NCBI GenBank assembly: GCA_023653785.1
Contig: JAMKCH010010252.1
Location: 1 to 64,000 of the forward strand
DNA from: Ophioderma brevispina
Lineage: Eukaryota; Echinodermata; Ophiuroidea; Amphilepidida; Ophiodermatidae
Direction of reading: 5' to 3'
DNA length: 64,000 bases
Shown here: one piece after another, positions 36,201 to 46,585 of the stretch
Numbering within the stretch: the first letter of the stretch is position 1
Layout of the letters: each line of letters opens with the position of its first letter
The notes under the pieces: model-generated
Told to the model about the DNA's origin: nothing
What the model saw: only the letters and a program-made list of their open reading frames with translations
The model's database searches: none
Position numbers and translations under genes: made by a program

Positions 36201-37170
36201 ACTTTGTCTACCTTTCGGCTCAGGATTGACTCTGGCCCGATTCTGGGGGGGGGAGATGCTAGTTTATTATTAATCTAGCCCTTGACGGCTCTTCGGTTGC
36301 CCGGTTCAGGTGCCGCGGCTCCCGGTATTGCGGAGGTTGGCCTCGTTCTTTCCTCGGTGGTTCTGTTTACCTCCGAGTCGAGGCCCTGCAAATGTCCCTC
36401 CATCTCCTGGGTTGTGATAGTCTGAGTGGGACTTTTCGCTTATCTTTGAGGCTTTGTTAGCTGGCTCCCTCCGATCCGTCCGTTGTTTGGATCTTCGGTC
36501 GACTAGCTCAGCCTACCACAGCTAGGTTGTTCGGTTCGCCTTTCCGTGACGTTGGTTCGTTCCATTGACTCCTGCAAGGCATCCGTTTCTGACCCGAAAC
36601 CTAGTTCCCTCATGGGATTCGAGTCCTAATCGTCGGCCGAATTTCCTTGGCAGAGCCCCCAATCACTACTATTGGGTGCGGCGTCGCCTAAAAGCCCTCC
36701 GCCTTTCGGGTTTTCCCTTTCCCGGCTGATTACTCCGGAGATTTCCTTCTCCTTGTTAAAGCTTTCTTCTTCTAGGTCAGGGGTGGACTTTTCTCTCAGC
36801 CCTCCACGGGGCTGGGCCTTTTAGCATTCATTCAGTGGGAGTCCCTCAAACCTTTATCTCCCCCGTCCTCTTCTCCTCTCCCGTGGGTTCCTCTGTGGTT
36901 GTCTGATCGGACCCCCTCTCTAGGGGCCCGCGCCTCCGTTTTTTTGGGTTAGCTTCTTTGTTGCCGCCCGCGGCTCTGGTTCCTTCCCTGATCCTCAGTT
37001 TTTCGCAGGCGTAGGCCCTTGGTTCTTCGCACTTTGCCGCGGGGTGCTGCTTTCGGGTCCTGTCCAGGGCCTACGTCGCACTCCAGTCTCTTCAGAGCTC
37101 GTCCCTTCCTCTCGCCGATTCCTTAGGCTTGGGTTTCCTCTGCGGTATTCTCGCTCTGCCTCCTCAAAAA
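33246..37170 (-). other. GC-rich, A-poor hairpin-studded block, right part, with minus-strand coding-like fragments
   Basis: On the minus strand, open pieces in changing frames read as one plausible disordered, charged protein running leftward. It starts MVLKDLAKSFFFEEAEREY (37201 down). Next comes a stretch containing EKSTPDLEEESFNKEKEI, then TQEMEGHLQGLDSEVNRT, then DPIRELTNWSGKPDQKPN, and then MENDGGSNPPPCGSLNGS (35618 down). Further left it becomes rich in P, G, R, Q and S. Frame changes occur every 50-100 codons. No catalytic domain is recognised. The DNA is dotted with short hairpins, most of the form CCCC, 2-5 bases, GGGG (see the separate entry). Together with 29930-31737 it looks like one foreign element of about 5.7 kb. 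Confidence 0.5.
33361..35530. repeat. Array of short GC hairpins
   Basis: About twenty small stem-loops occur in 2.2 kb. Clear ones are 33399-33415 (CATCCCC, loop TCG, GGGGATG) and 34074-34088. 34222-34240 is CGACTTCC against GGAGGTCG with one wobble, and 34568-34589 is TACCACCC against GGGTGGTA. 34880-34891 is the perfect palindrome GCCCCATGGGGC, and 34973-34989 is CTCCCG, loop TTGCT, CGGGAG. Weaker CCCC-n-GGGG motifs lie near 33588, 33781, 34453, 34752, 34771 and 35113. The stems differ in sequence although the form is the same. Confidence 0.65.
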
Positions 37171-37884
37171 AAAAACTTTTGGCCAGGTCCTTTAAAACCA
37201 TTATTAGTCTAAGGTCCGATTACTCACCCTGGTGTACTCCACTGTCCAGGTGCGTTGTATTGCCTTTCCTGACCTTTTGTTTAGGAATCTAGATTCATGT
37301 GTTTTTTCGACTCTGGCATTTTTGGTCTACCTTGGACTGCAAATACCTATGGCTGCATCTCGCTCTCCAAATATCATGTTCCCATTGTCCCATTCCACAC
37401 CACACCATTTCACCACCTCCGACGAGTGAAGTCAGCTGGATTGATTGAAAAATATTCCTTCACCGTGGGTTAATGCATATATTTCAGTCAAACAATTGGT
37501 GTAAAGGAATCAGTTCAGTGGTATGATTTTTATTCAAAAACACATTATGTTTTTATAAATCATTTTAACTCGAAGCCTGATTTCCTTTCCAAGTTTGACT
37601 TTCCCTCTTCCAGACCCGCCCCACAGCATGATATGTGCATGCGTCCGTGTGGGCTCTGAGCCAACGGATTGAGGGAGAGTAATGGCTGACAGTGTGTGAC
37701 CTTGGGTCACTGGTTATACCATTTTCTCTTTTAGGGTGCTAAATAGGTATTTTGGGGCATTCCACTTTCTCAAAGGGAAATGCATATGTTCAGTCAACAT
37801 TGGAAAGGAAAAAACAGGCTTCAGTTAAATGATTTTAAAAACAAATGGGTTTTTTTTTGAATAAATTATCCTCTGTCTTGGTAG
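37171..37884. other. Intron before the calf-2 exon
   Basis: Composition returns to the AT-rich average. 37440-37540 and 37750-37860 partly repeat one another ('tgcatat', 'ttcagtcaa', 'aaacacat'). It ends with acceptor 'ctctgtcttggtag'. Confidence 0.4.
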
Positions 37885-38073
37885 GTATACAAGACAAACG
37901 CTGGCGCCAGGCGTAGTAGCGGATCACTAGTGACAATCTACTTTCCCTATGAGGTTGAAAATGGCAAGTGGCTGCTTTATATGATGGAGGAACCAGTGGT
38001 AGAAAACCACTTCAAGAATGAATGGGGCTACTGTGAGTGGGAACCAGGCACTGTCAACCCACTTGGTATAAAG
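37885..38073 (+). CDS. Integrin alpha exon, calf-2
   Basis: This 189-bp exon with donor GTAGGT encodes 63 residues in phase 0. It begins VYKTNAGARRSSGSLVTI, has YFPYEVENGKWLLYMMEE in the middle and ends EWEPGTVNPLGIK. The pattern NxGxx(n)VxIxxPYexxNGxxLLYxx(n)CxxxxxxxNPLxI is diagnostic of integrin alpha calf-2. The WPY motif is FPY here and the conserved cysteine is in GYCEW. The frame is clean through the whole exon, making it the best-preserved exon of the gene with 10820. The cysteine normally bridges to a downstream calf-2 cysteine, here probably in the exon at 42431. Confidence 0.95.
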
Positions 38074-38299
38074 GTAGGTGTAGACTCTCACTAGGGACAG
38101 TTCGTCATGTGAGTGCAAGAAGGTCGTAAGTGATACATCTGTGAGCTGCCATGTATTAAGATGACTCTTAATTTATCTTTCCTGGAGTCAGTGGCCCCTA
38201 GCCCTTACACGCTCAAACACTAATATAACTCAATGAGCTGAGTGGGGAAAATGCACTAAGTCCAAGAAGATGCGATGACGTCATCGCACCAACACTCAT
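38074..38299. other. Intron, short unique part
   Basis: Nothing recognised. Confidence 0.4.
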
Positions 38300-38420
38300 A
38301 TGGGCACGAAATCGCTGGCCGGGCCAGCGACTCCCTTGTGGCTTGCCATGCCTGGTCATATGGAATGGTGGGCCGGAGGCCCCGGGTTCGAATCCCGCCA
38401 GGGCCCTTCAGGTTTCTTTA
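38300..38420 (+). mobile_element. tRNA-like SINE head
   Basis: A perfect B box ('gggttcgaatcccgccaggg') stands 3' of 'tggcttgccatgcctggtca', which could be a weak A box. There is no intact cloverleaf, so it is a SINE remnant rather than a tRNA gene. Confidence 0.45.
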
Positions 38421-39285
38421 GTTTCTATCCCTTTACCCCTTTCCTTCCTCTCTGGAGATAGGCTAGAAACCAAAAGGCAGTTAGGGTTAGAATGACACAG
38501 TCACCTGAAGAACCATTTCATGAGCCACTAACTAAGACTTGGCATAAAAACATGTTTGGAAGGAATTTCTAACAAATGTCAGCTATTGCACTTAAACCTA
38601 CTTGCACTCACAAGAAGAGTTGGTGAATACCCAAGTTTAAAGGGTTTTAATGGGGTTGGAGAGCATCTTTGATCACTTATTTTAAGAACACTAAGAGTAG
38701 CACACAGCTCTTTGAAAGTCAAATTTATTATGACAAAACCAGAAAAAAACAAAAATATCAATGGCGACAGTTTTGACAACTGATTTGGATTATTTAGTCC
38801 ACTGACTACATCCTGTGTAAATTTAATGAAATTTTATTTCGGGCAATATGATCGTTCTTAAAAATCTAGTTTTATGTTTACACATCTTTTTATGGAGAAT
38901 GGGCATATAGAGGGCGCTATAATATACAATTCATGACCTTTGTAGGCCTATATGGCAAGATTCTCGCAACAGATGTTTCTGATTTTTGCAGAGATAAAAG
39001 CTCTTGTAAGCCCCTACTTTATAAGTTGTCAAAATTTGTCACCGCTGCTCTGAGTTCTAAAAATAAAAGAGACAATTGTATGGAGTCAAACAGCTGTGAG
39101 CACTGATATCAAGACTCTACCACATGAGGCAGGTTTTTGTCTGAACAATAGACTCTATTTGAATCCTGTACATCTTTGAACGATCATGGCACACAATCAA
39201 AATTATGACATGACTAACAGCTGCATCAATCAACACTGTAAGAAAGAAGTAGAATATCTCTGGTAAAAGAAAGCGGTCATTTATA
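38421..39285. other. Intronic DNA, nothing recognised
   Basis: Text near 38480-38600 ('aatgacacagtcacctgaag', 'ctattgcacttaaacctact') resembles 50155-50340 ('ctgaagaaccaagagccact', 'ctattgcacttacgggcttc'), so a degenerate repeat is shared by both introns. Confidence 0.4.
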
Positions 39286-39288
39286 TAA

Positions 39289-39424
39289 TATTGGATGGCT
39301 GAGGTTGATAACAGAAAATATCGCCCGAGCCTAGATCAAATATCGGGCGAGTCGAAGACGAGCCTGATATTTTCTTGGCGAGGGGCGATATTTTCTGTTA
39401 TCAGCCGAAAAAACCATCCAATAT
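39289..39424. mobile_element. Hairpin MITE with ATATTGGATGGCT ends
   Basis: The left arm 'atattggatggctgaggttg' followed by 'ataacagaaaatatcgcccg' pairs with the right arm 'gggcgatattttctgttatc' followed by 'agccgaaaaaaccatccaat'. The loop side carries facing 'atatcgggcgag' and 'gcctgatattttc'. The same terminal motif bounds the inner hairpin of the next entry. Confidence 0.85.
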
Positions 39425-39473
39425 TATTATTATTATGCATGAAGAAGCTGATTTGACCAAAATAGTTTTAAAA

Positions 39474-39897
39474 TTGCTTCAAAACTAATAAAAACAGAGT
39501 ATTTGCTTGATGAGTTGCATGACCGAATGCCCGATATATTTGCGTATTGTGCAGTGTTGGGCGGTGCGCGCTAATCGCACTGTGGTATTGCACCACAGAT
39601 GCATAATAATATATAATATTGGATGGCTCTGAGGGTGATATGAGAATATACCGCACGAATCATGAAAATATCGAACAAGCCGAAGGCGAGTTCGATATTT
39701 TCTTGACAAGTGCGGTATATTCTCATATCACCCGAAGAAAAAAGCCATCCAATGTTATATATTATTATGCATCTGTGGTGCAATACCACAGTGCGATTAG
39801 CGCGCACCGCCCAACACTGCACAATACGCAAATATATCGGGCATTCGGTCATGCAACTCGTCAAGCAAATACTCTGTTTTTATTGTTATATAATATG
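39474..39897. mobile_element. Large palindrome, arms about 200 bp
   Basis: The outer arm 'aaaaacagagtatttgcttg' (39490) pairs with 'caagcaaatactctgttttt' (39862-39881). The arms stay complementary through 'gatatatttgcgtattgtgc', 'gtgcgcgctaatcgcactgt' and 'gcaccacagatgcataata'. The inner hairpin (39617-39753) has the same ATATTGGATGGCT end as the preceding element and a centre near 39677 ('aatatcgaacaagccgaagg'). It is noncoding. The short ORFs on both strands here are palindrome shadows. Confidence 0.92.
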
Positions 39898-41099
39898 AAG
39901 CTGACTGTAAAATGCAACACAATTTGCGAAGTGGGGTATGGTAGTCACTTTCAAGTTTCATGACTTTGCCATGGCCTACGAATTCTGTTACCCGGCCTGG
40001 CATTGGCAGGCAGACTTACTCAAAGCAAGCTTCGAAGGCTAAGCCTTGTCCAAGTTGTGACACTGTTACTGACACCGAGTTGTTTTTTGTCAAGATACAA
40101 CCTGGTTTGCTATATCCGGTGGTATATTCTCTTCTGTTTTGTGTAGGATTCTTCTTCCTCATGTAACACAACTGCGGTGTTTTTGTCGTCTGTGTGAACG
40201 CGGCCATTTTCAATGTTACACTTTGAATACGATTTACGACGCTACTGGAGCACCAACGCGGCCAGCAAGCAAGCATGAGCAGATTAAACTCATATAAAAG
40301 TCATGGACGCTAAAAGGAGCACGTAGTACCTAGTGCTAAATAAGCTACCATTATAAACCAAGTAACAAAACTAACTTGCACGGTATCAAAAATTACTGTT
40401 CAATGATTATGAAATTACTGTACCAGTATTACAAAAATATGCGGTAAGGTGGAAGCTTCAGATATAGATAATACTCTATACTGAAAAGAGTAAGTTTTAG
40501 GAAAAACAAATGAGCAATTATTTGAAAAAAATGGCTCTGATGAAATCAGAAAGATTAAATGTGTTTCAAAAGGTCTCATCAGATTGTTGTATTGATGGTT
40601 GTATTACCCAAATGACATCAGGGGGCATTCAGTGCAGAGGCATTGTAATCTTTTCTACTTCAGGCACGAGCCTTTGGGTTGTATATAAGATTTGTTTGAT
40701 TTTGAATCAGTGCTTATAACCTGATTATGCCTTGTGGGAAAGACGTCGCCGAATTGGTCCTCTACTAGATCACCAAATATTACAGTCATCTATTATTAAT
40801 TTGTTTCAATTCATGATGTAATCTATCTACATGTAGGGCTGGTAAGATGGTAAACTTACATCCATCTGGATTGGCAATTATTTTTTGAACACATTAATAT
40901 TTTTTTGTGTTCATTTTATTTTTGTTGTTTGATGGTTAATAATACGAATTAAAATATGTATGCGAACAGACTACGATTGGCATCTTATGGCGTCATTTGC
41001 CATGGAGAATAATATGAACGACCCTATCCCTTAGCTTGTGCTCTACCTCTAACCCCCCCCCCCCCAAAAAAAATATCACGGACAAGATTAAAAAGAGCT
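39898..41099. other. Intronic DNA, nothing recognised
   Basis: Includes a C run then an A run at 41052-41072 just before the next exon. No other feature. Confidence 0.4.
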
Positions 41100-41371
41100 C
41101 TATTTCACATCGAATCGTGTGAGCGATTCTGATTTGCCGGGCCGACCGCATCCAAACCCACCGAAGGCAACGCACAAGGACGCCTATCAGAGGATCCGGG
41201 TGTAGTTGATCAAGGAGAGAAGTTTGATGACAAGGATAACAAGATGATACTAAATTTGATGATGGCACCAACAGAGGCGAGCCGCAGGAGTAGTAGTCGC
41301 CACGGCGAGCCACAACTGGAGAAAGAAGAGCCACCCAAAAGAAGAAAGAGGAATTGAAAGAGAAAATCTTA
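41100..41371 (+). CDS. Integrin alpha exon, calf-2 cleavage loop (frameshifted)
   Basis: The 3' end is firm: donor GTAAGT at 41372 and a final frame reading EELKEKIL that joins DCDSG of the next exon in phase 0. Just upstream, one frame over, is SEDPGVVDQGEKFDDKDN, then ASRRSSSRHGEPQLEKEE, then PPKRRKR. A basic KRRKR followed by an acidic helix-like stretch is what the furin-type heavy/light-chain cleavage site of integrin alpha chains looks like, at the correct place between NPLGIK and the CxxxxCxxIxC segment. Further 5', a third frame reads LYFTSNRVSDSDLPGRPH. The start is uncertain and at least two single-base shifts are needed. Confidence 0.65.
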
Positions 41372-42430
41372 GTAAGTAGTCATTTAGATTTATTGATTTC
41401 AGTTTGTTTGGGGAATTTTTTTATTTGTTGGAATTAGCATCCATTCATTCGATCTGAATGTCTTCTGAAACTGATATCAAACAATATGTAGGCCAGCTAG
41501 AGGTCATCTTTAAACATGATAAAAGCATTAAAATTCATAAAGATGGCAATACAGGTATATAGAAGGTCTATTTTGAATAGTTACTCAAAGGTTATATCAC
41601 ATTATATCATGATTGAGCCAAGAAAAAAAACATGTAAGATAGGTGGAAAACCTCAGGGGGTTTAACCTTCTACCTGTAGTCCAAATTGATTATGATGAAA
41701 CTTGTTGAAATGTGCTTTGGGTGGGACCCGGAAGAGGTGGTTCAACCATTCATTATTGCAATAATGCGTACAGAAATTGAGCGCTGCACGAAATGGTTGT
41801 TGCCTTTATTTTTTGCAACGGATGTTCTCAGAATGATGCACCTGACACATGTAGGAGTCAGCAGTTTGGGGTCAAACGGTTATCTAGAGGGTCATTGTTG
41901 AGCAAATATGTAAATATTTGAATTGAGTGATTAGGATAGCTAAAGACTGTAAGCTCTGGCATTCACAGCATCCCACCATTATTCATTGAATATAGCAGCC
42001 AAAATTGTACTCAGAGTGAGCTATGTCATATGGCTCAGCAGAAGCTCAAAGGCATCCGGACAGATGGAGCTACAAGCAACTCCAGCAATATGCTCTGGGG
42101 GAAGTGCAATGGTTGAGCGCTCACAAAACCAGGTTTAACCCTCCAAAGTCTGGTCCAAATTCAAGAGACCTCGGAACATATTAATCTAGACAAAGAGATA
42201 CTGCATAAGGTGAATTTTTCCCTACTAAGTCACCTTCACAGAGAGAGATATACCAGGAGTGCTTATCTTAAAACGGATAGAACTAGGCTCGGAAGGGGAA
42301 AGCGCCGGTGTTCTACCAGTGAAGTGCATTCCTCAGGAAAACTACAAAGTGCTTTTTTGCAATCAGCATATTTTCAGGAGAGTGACACTCATGATATTGA
42401 TAATAACACTGTTTTTCTTGCTTACAACAG
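41372..42430. other. Intron, nothing recognised
   Basis: No feature beyond the flanking splice sites. Confidence 0.5.
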
Positions 42431-42553
42431 GATTGTGACTCGGGCACAGCCAGATGTGCTAAGATAGAGTGTTTTATAGACAAATTAAATGCCAGTGTGC
42501 CTGAAGCTAGGATCATCATCAAGTCTAGGCTATGGAATAGTACATTCTTAGAA
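42431..42553 (+). CDS. Integrin alpha exon, calf-2 C-x(n)-C-x-x-I-x-C segment
   Basis: This 123-bp exon has acceptor cttacaacag and donor GTAAGT. In phase 0 at both ends, it encodes DCDSGTARCAKIECFIDK, then LNASVPEARI, then IIKSRLWNSTFLE. The motif C-x(6)-C-x-x-I-x-C followed by a hydrophobic strand and K-S-R-L-W-N-S-T-F is one of the most conserved features of integrin alpha chains, lying just after the cleavage loop. Two N-glycosylation sequons (NAS, NST) are visible. The frame is clean. Confidence 0.95.
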
Positions 42554-42910
42554 GTAAGTACAGCTCAGTAAACACTTACACTGCTAACATAAAGTGCTTG
42601 GTTTTGAAAAATCATCTTGTTTAAATTCACTGAAATGAAAGGGGAATTAACAGCAGATAACAATACCATTCCCTCTTAATACTAGTTGAAACAAGCAGAA
42701 ACAAGCACATAGCAAGCACATAGCAAGCACATAGCAAGCTAAAGCAAGCTATAAAATAACCAAGCACTTGAACAACAATAGAACCACTTGAGGGCACTCA
42801 AGTGAAGTACTTAGCTTCAAAGTGCTTGTTTATCAAGTGGTTTGCTGTTTTTCTTTTGTTAGACTTGCTTTGAGCTTGGTTCTGGTTTGATTTTAGCTTG
42901 TCTGGAATAA
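42554..42910. repeat. CAAGCAC-rich intron start with 11-bp tandem repeat
   Basis: 'aagcacatagc' is repeated three times at about 42704-42738. The surrounding DNA has many 'caagcac' or 'caagct' motifs on one side and 'gtgcttg' or 'agcttg' on the other ('gcttcaaagtgcttgtttat'), forming a loose inverted repeat. Confidence 0.6.
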
Positions 42911-45900
42911 GTTTATTGTTAGTTGTTGTAATCCCCTTTCAACCAGAGGATTAGAGGACATAGATAATGGCTACCAGGACCCCCCCTGCACCCCCCCGGG
43001 GGATTTTGGAGACAACCATTTTTGTTGGCTATGACCATAAGGCAAATGAAATCAGGTTGTCTGCAAAAATTCCCCCTGGGTTAAACGGTTGAGGGCGCTT
43101 TTTTTCAAAATTGGCTGCCCAAAAAATGCAAACCCAACCCCCCTTCGGGAGAGAAGTACTAACATGCCTAACACAACACAGAACATACAGGGCACTTGAT
43201 TGTGTACAACGATGGTATGTCCCCTCCTCCTTCCATTGATACCAAAATGAGTACCAACATGCATAGATAATCACAATGACTCATAAAGTTCGGCATATAG
43301 CAAAATTTGTCAAGTTCATAGACACACATAGGGGAAAATTCAATTTTTTTCGCCAAAAATGTTAGGAATATCCAATTTTCATCGGAGGGTGGTGGGGTTT
43401 TGGCTTCTCTACTTGAGGGAAAATGGCTAGTTTTTTTTTTTTATAAATGGTAAAAAAATGTTTACAAGTGATAAATAATGTTTGTGAGTCGAGTTAATAA
43501 AATTGCGAAATATCAATTTTCCACCCTATATTAGTACATGGTATTTTCAACGTCCAATTATGAACGTCATAGTGACGTCATAATGGGGCTGTTGGCATTA
43601 TTTTGTACATGAAGAAGAAGAAAACCTCTAACCGCTATCCGTGGTACCAAATTGACCTGGAAATCGGATGTCAGTAACGAAAATCATTGGGGGGGGGGTT
43701 CGGGAGGGGAGTTTGTTACAAAAATGGCTCAGGTAGACGGAGTTAACTCAAAACACGGTTGGAAAAGTATATCGAGGCATTCTAAGCCTTGGAAGATCAA
43801 CTGTGGCCAGAGTATCGTATGAGAGATTTGTTGAGGATGCCAATCCAGAAAATCCAATATCAAGCCCTGATTTGGTTAACAGGCAGATGTGGCAGAGCCA
43901 GAAAATCCTCCACCAGATGATCAGGTTGGAAGTTAATGATGGCGCACTAGATTCAGTGGCCATCAGGAGAGTTGATTGCCACAAAGTTGTCTGACGTAAT
44001 AGTAGAGGAAGAAGAACTGAGACAGAAGAAGACAATTAAGATATGACTCAAGAAGAGAAGGAGGAAGAGAAGATCAATTTCTGAATCAAAGGAGTGACCA
44101 TTAAGCTCGTATACCAAGGAAACAGAATTGCTTAAAATGATCGCAAGTGAACAATAACAATGATTAGTAAAATGGACAAAATCTTATTATTATTATCACA
44201 AACACAGTGGTTACTCAATGTGAATTTCTAGCAGAGGTGGGGACAATGTTGGCCTGCTGCCACTGAATGCTGCAAGGTCCTTGTCTGCATTGTTGCATAT
44301 ACATTGGGGCAGACCAAGAGGATGCTCCAGTGTCCTGTCTGCTTCCAGGTAGACTCACTTCTGCCAAAAGAAAACTTTGAGCGGCCGATTATGATCTCAA
44401 TCAAACTGAGACAACGCCACTCAGCCCACGAAAACAGCCTCAGGCGGAAGCGCTCACTAGGCTCATACCAATAGACTACCACTTGAGTGGACAGCAAGTA
44501 GTTCTTTCCACAGCCACTCCCCCAAATCCTAGAGACTATTCCAAAGGACCAGACTTGCCGAAGAAACTACATTACCTAAGGCGGTCAGCAGCCGGGCTGG
44601 CCCCCAAAACACAGGGGCTCCTACCAGATACCTTTACAGCTAGCTCAGACCTGCTACGCTGCGGCATGTATAAGTTGTCCGTCGGAGCTGGCCGAAGACA
44701 CCCCGCGACAAGCCGGCGGAGGCAACTAACGAAGGGTCAAGCTCTGGCTGACCCGTCCATACAGGTCAAGCTACTCCACACATGAGAAGCAAGGGCAAGC
44801 GCCGTCGATCTCAGGCATGCGGAGCATACGGGTTAATGGGGAAAAGACCTCTTGTTGGGGTTCAGGGGAAAGAGACCCCGGAAGCTTTTGCGTTTAACAT
44901 GTTCGAGTGCTTCAGGGAGGGGTTATTGTCATTATCTGGAAGCATATGAACTATTTATGAACGTTCGGGGGGGTCCGGAGCGGAGCCCCCAGAAGATTGG
45001 GTTTTGCATGTTTCAGCCCATCAGAGAGCTCTCGGTTATCTCACAATCAGGAAGAGATGAAATATACTAGGCCCCTGGCGGGTTCCAGGGTCGGGCATGT
45101 GCCCCCTCCCAATTTTTTTTTTTTTTCTTTTTTTTGCCCATCACTAGATACGCCCACTGCTTCGATTGTGGGGCTATAGTGAGTGCAGTCCAAGGGTGAC
45201 CCTTCCTAAGTAAACATGGACATCACGGTGCTCCAGTGACGCCTGGTACGGCAGCGCAGACGGAAAGCATAAACCTGTGCCCCGGATGGACTTGAGCGCT
45301 GTTGATGGTTCTAACGGCCCTTTGAGTCTCCGTTTGCATCCTGTGCGCCAAATTCCAAGATTGTCTTTCCAGAAAAACGACAGGCTCCACCGCACTCTTA
45401 AGGCCGGTCGCTGGACACAGAGCCGAACAGGAGAGGCATGAGAACGCTCCCCGGGGCATTCCACCCCTGATCCCACATAGGACCACAACCAAGCACACTG
45501 CTGTAGTGAAGGACATTAGTAATTCTATGAACAACAAACTTATCGGTGGCGCGTTGGTTGCGACGCTACGCGTACACTCCTTATCTCAGTGAAGCTCTCG
45601 CAAGCAGGAATAGTAAGAAGCTTGCTGCTCACGTAGTAACCATCCGTCAACACATCAAGAATCAAAGAAACATGGTTATGAGGATTCAAGGTGATCAGGG
45701 ATTAAGGAGGCTGTGGTTTTGGTGAGTGATAGAAAGTCATAGACCATTTTACATAAAGTGCCCTCTATATATACACATAAAGGCTAACTTATTCATTTTT
45801 AAGTGTGTACTTACCTCAAACTATCCAACAGGGAGTGACAAAGTATTTATAATAGGTGGACACCGGCAATTGTGCCTTTAAGAGGCATTAAGTGTGTAAT

Positions 45901-46299
45901 ACACGGTGTTGGTGTGATTTGTTTCATTGTTTGGTGGCATTTGAAATATGACGCCCTCTAGAGGCAGGTTAGAGCAGTGTTCAAAGGGTCCTGTTCAACA
46001 TCATGGTGTGTTTGGTCGGGGACTAAGTAGTCACATTAGTTGCATGATTTGGATTCAAAAATCAAGATATAGTCAACAAAAGGGTATAATGTGAATCGTG
46101 GCCGCCATTATTGAAAAAGAAAGCGCCCATCATCTTTAACCCGATGGGGGATTTTTGCAGACAACCTGATGTTGGATAGCTATATGTATAAGGTTCCAAA
46201 AATAGTGTCTCCAAAAAACACGGGGGGGTGAAGGGTTTCGGTTATGGGCTGATGACCTAACAAGACATTTTCTTACAATCAAGCATGTAGTTAGCAGTG
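42911..46299. other. Intronic DNA with unexplained open stretches
   Basis: Between 43731 and 45540 the composition is less AT-rich. Open frames occur at 44483-44785 (+, 100 codons) and 45174-45537 (-, two overlapping frames of 104 codons). I see no domain in any of them. They may be the remains of a retroelement, but no reverse transcriptase or endonuclease motif was found. 43059-43160 and 46140-46230 share 'ctgcaaaaattccccc'-like text, so an old repeat is present at both places. Confidence 0.4.
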
Positions 46300-46585
46300 T
46301 GTAGGACTGGTATTCTCAAGAGAGTCTAACTTTAGACCCAGGTTTAAACAGGGTTAGTCCACATGAGTGGACTTGTTTCCTTTCAGCATACTGTAAAATT
46401 TGAAAAAAATGGTGAGAAAATTCCTCATGAATTCCTCACGGATGTGCCGGAATGGCCCATCCAGAGGAATTAACTGCCCTTTACAATCCAAACCTTTATA
46501 GTATTCAAAGGAAAAAAGTCCACGCATTTAGGATAGCCGGTTAAACCCGGGTCTAAGTTAGACTCCCTTTCAGAATTACCAGACT
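46300..46585. mobile_element. Palindromic MITE, family 1, copy 2
   Basis: The left end 'ctggtattctcaagagagtc' then 'taactttagacccaggttta' pairs with the right end 'taaacccgggtctaagttag' then 'actccctttcagaattacca'. Same family and the same internal 'gtgagaaaattcctc' as 7406-7692. Confidence 0.75.

Noticed and set aside
38330..38410. Possible true tRNA gene
   Set aside because: Only the B box is convincing; no cloverleaf could be drawn.
39468..40003. Mirror-image ORFs on both strands
   Set aside because: They are shadows of the palindrome and translate the same arms twice.
44228..45540. Remains of a LINE retrotransposon
   Set aside because: Open frames exist on both strands but no reverse transcriptase, endonuclease or zinc-knuckle motif could be identified.
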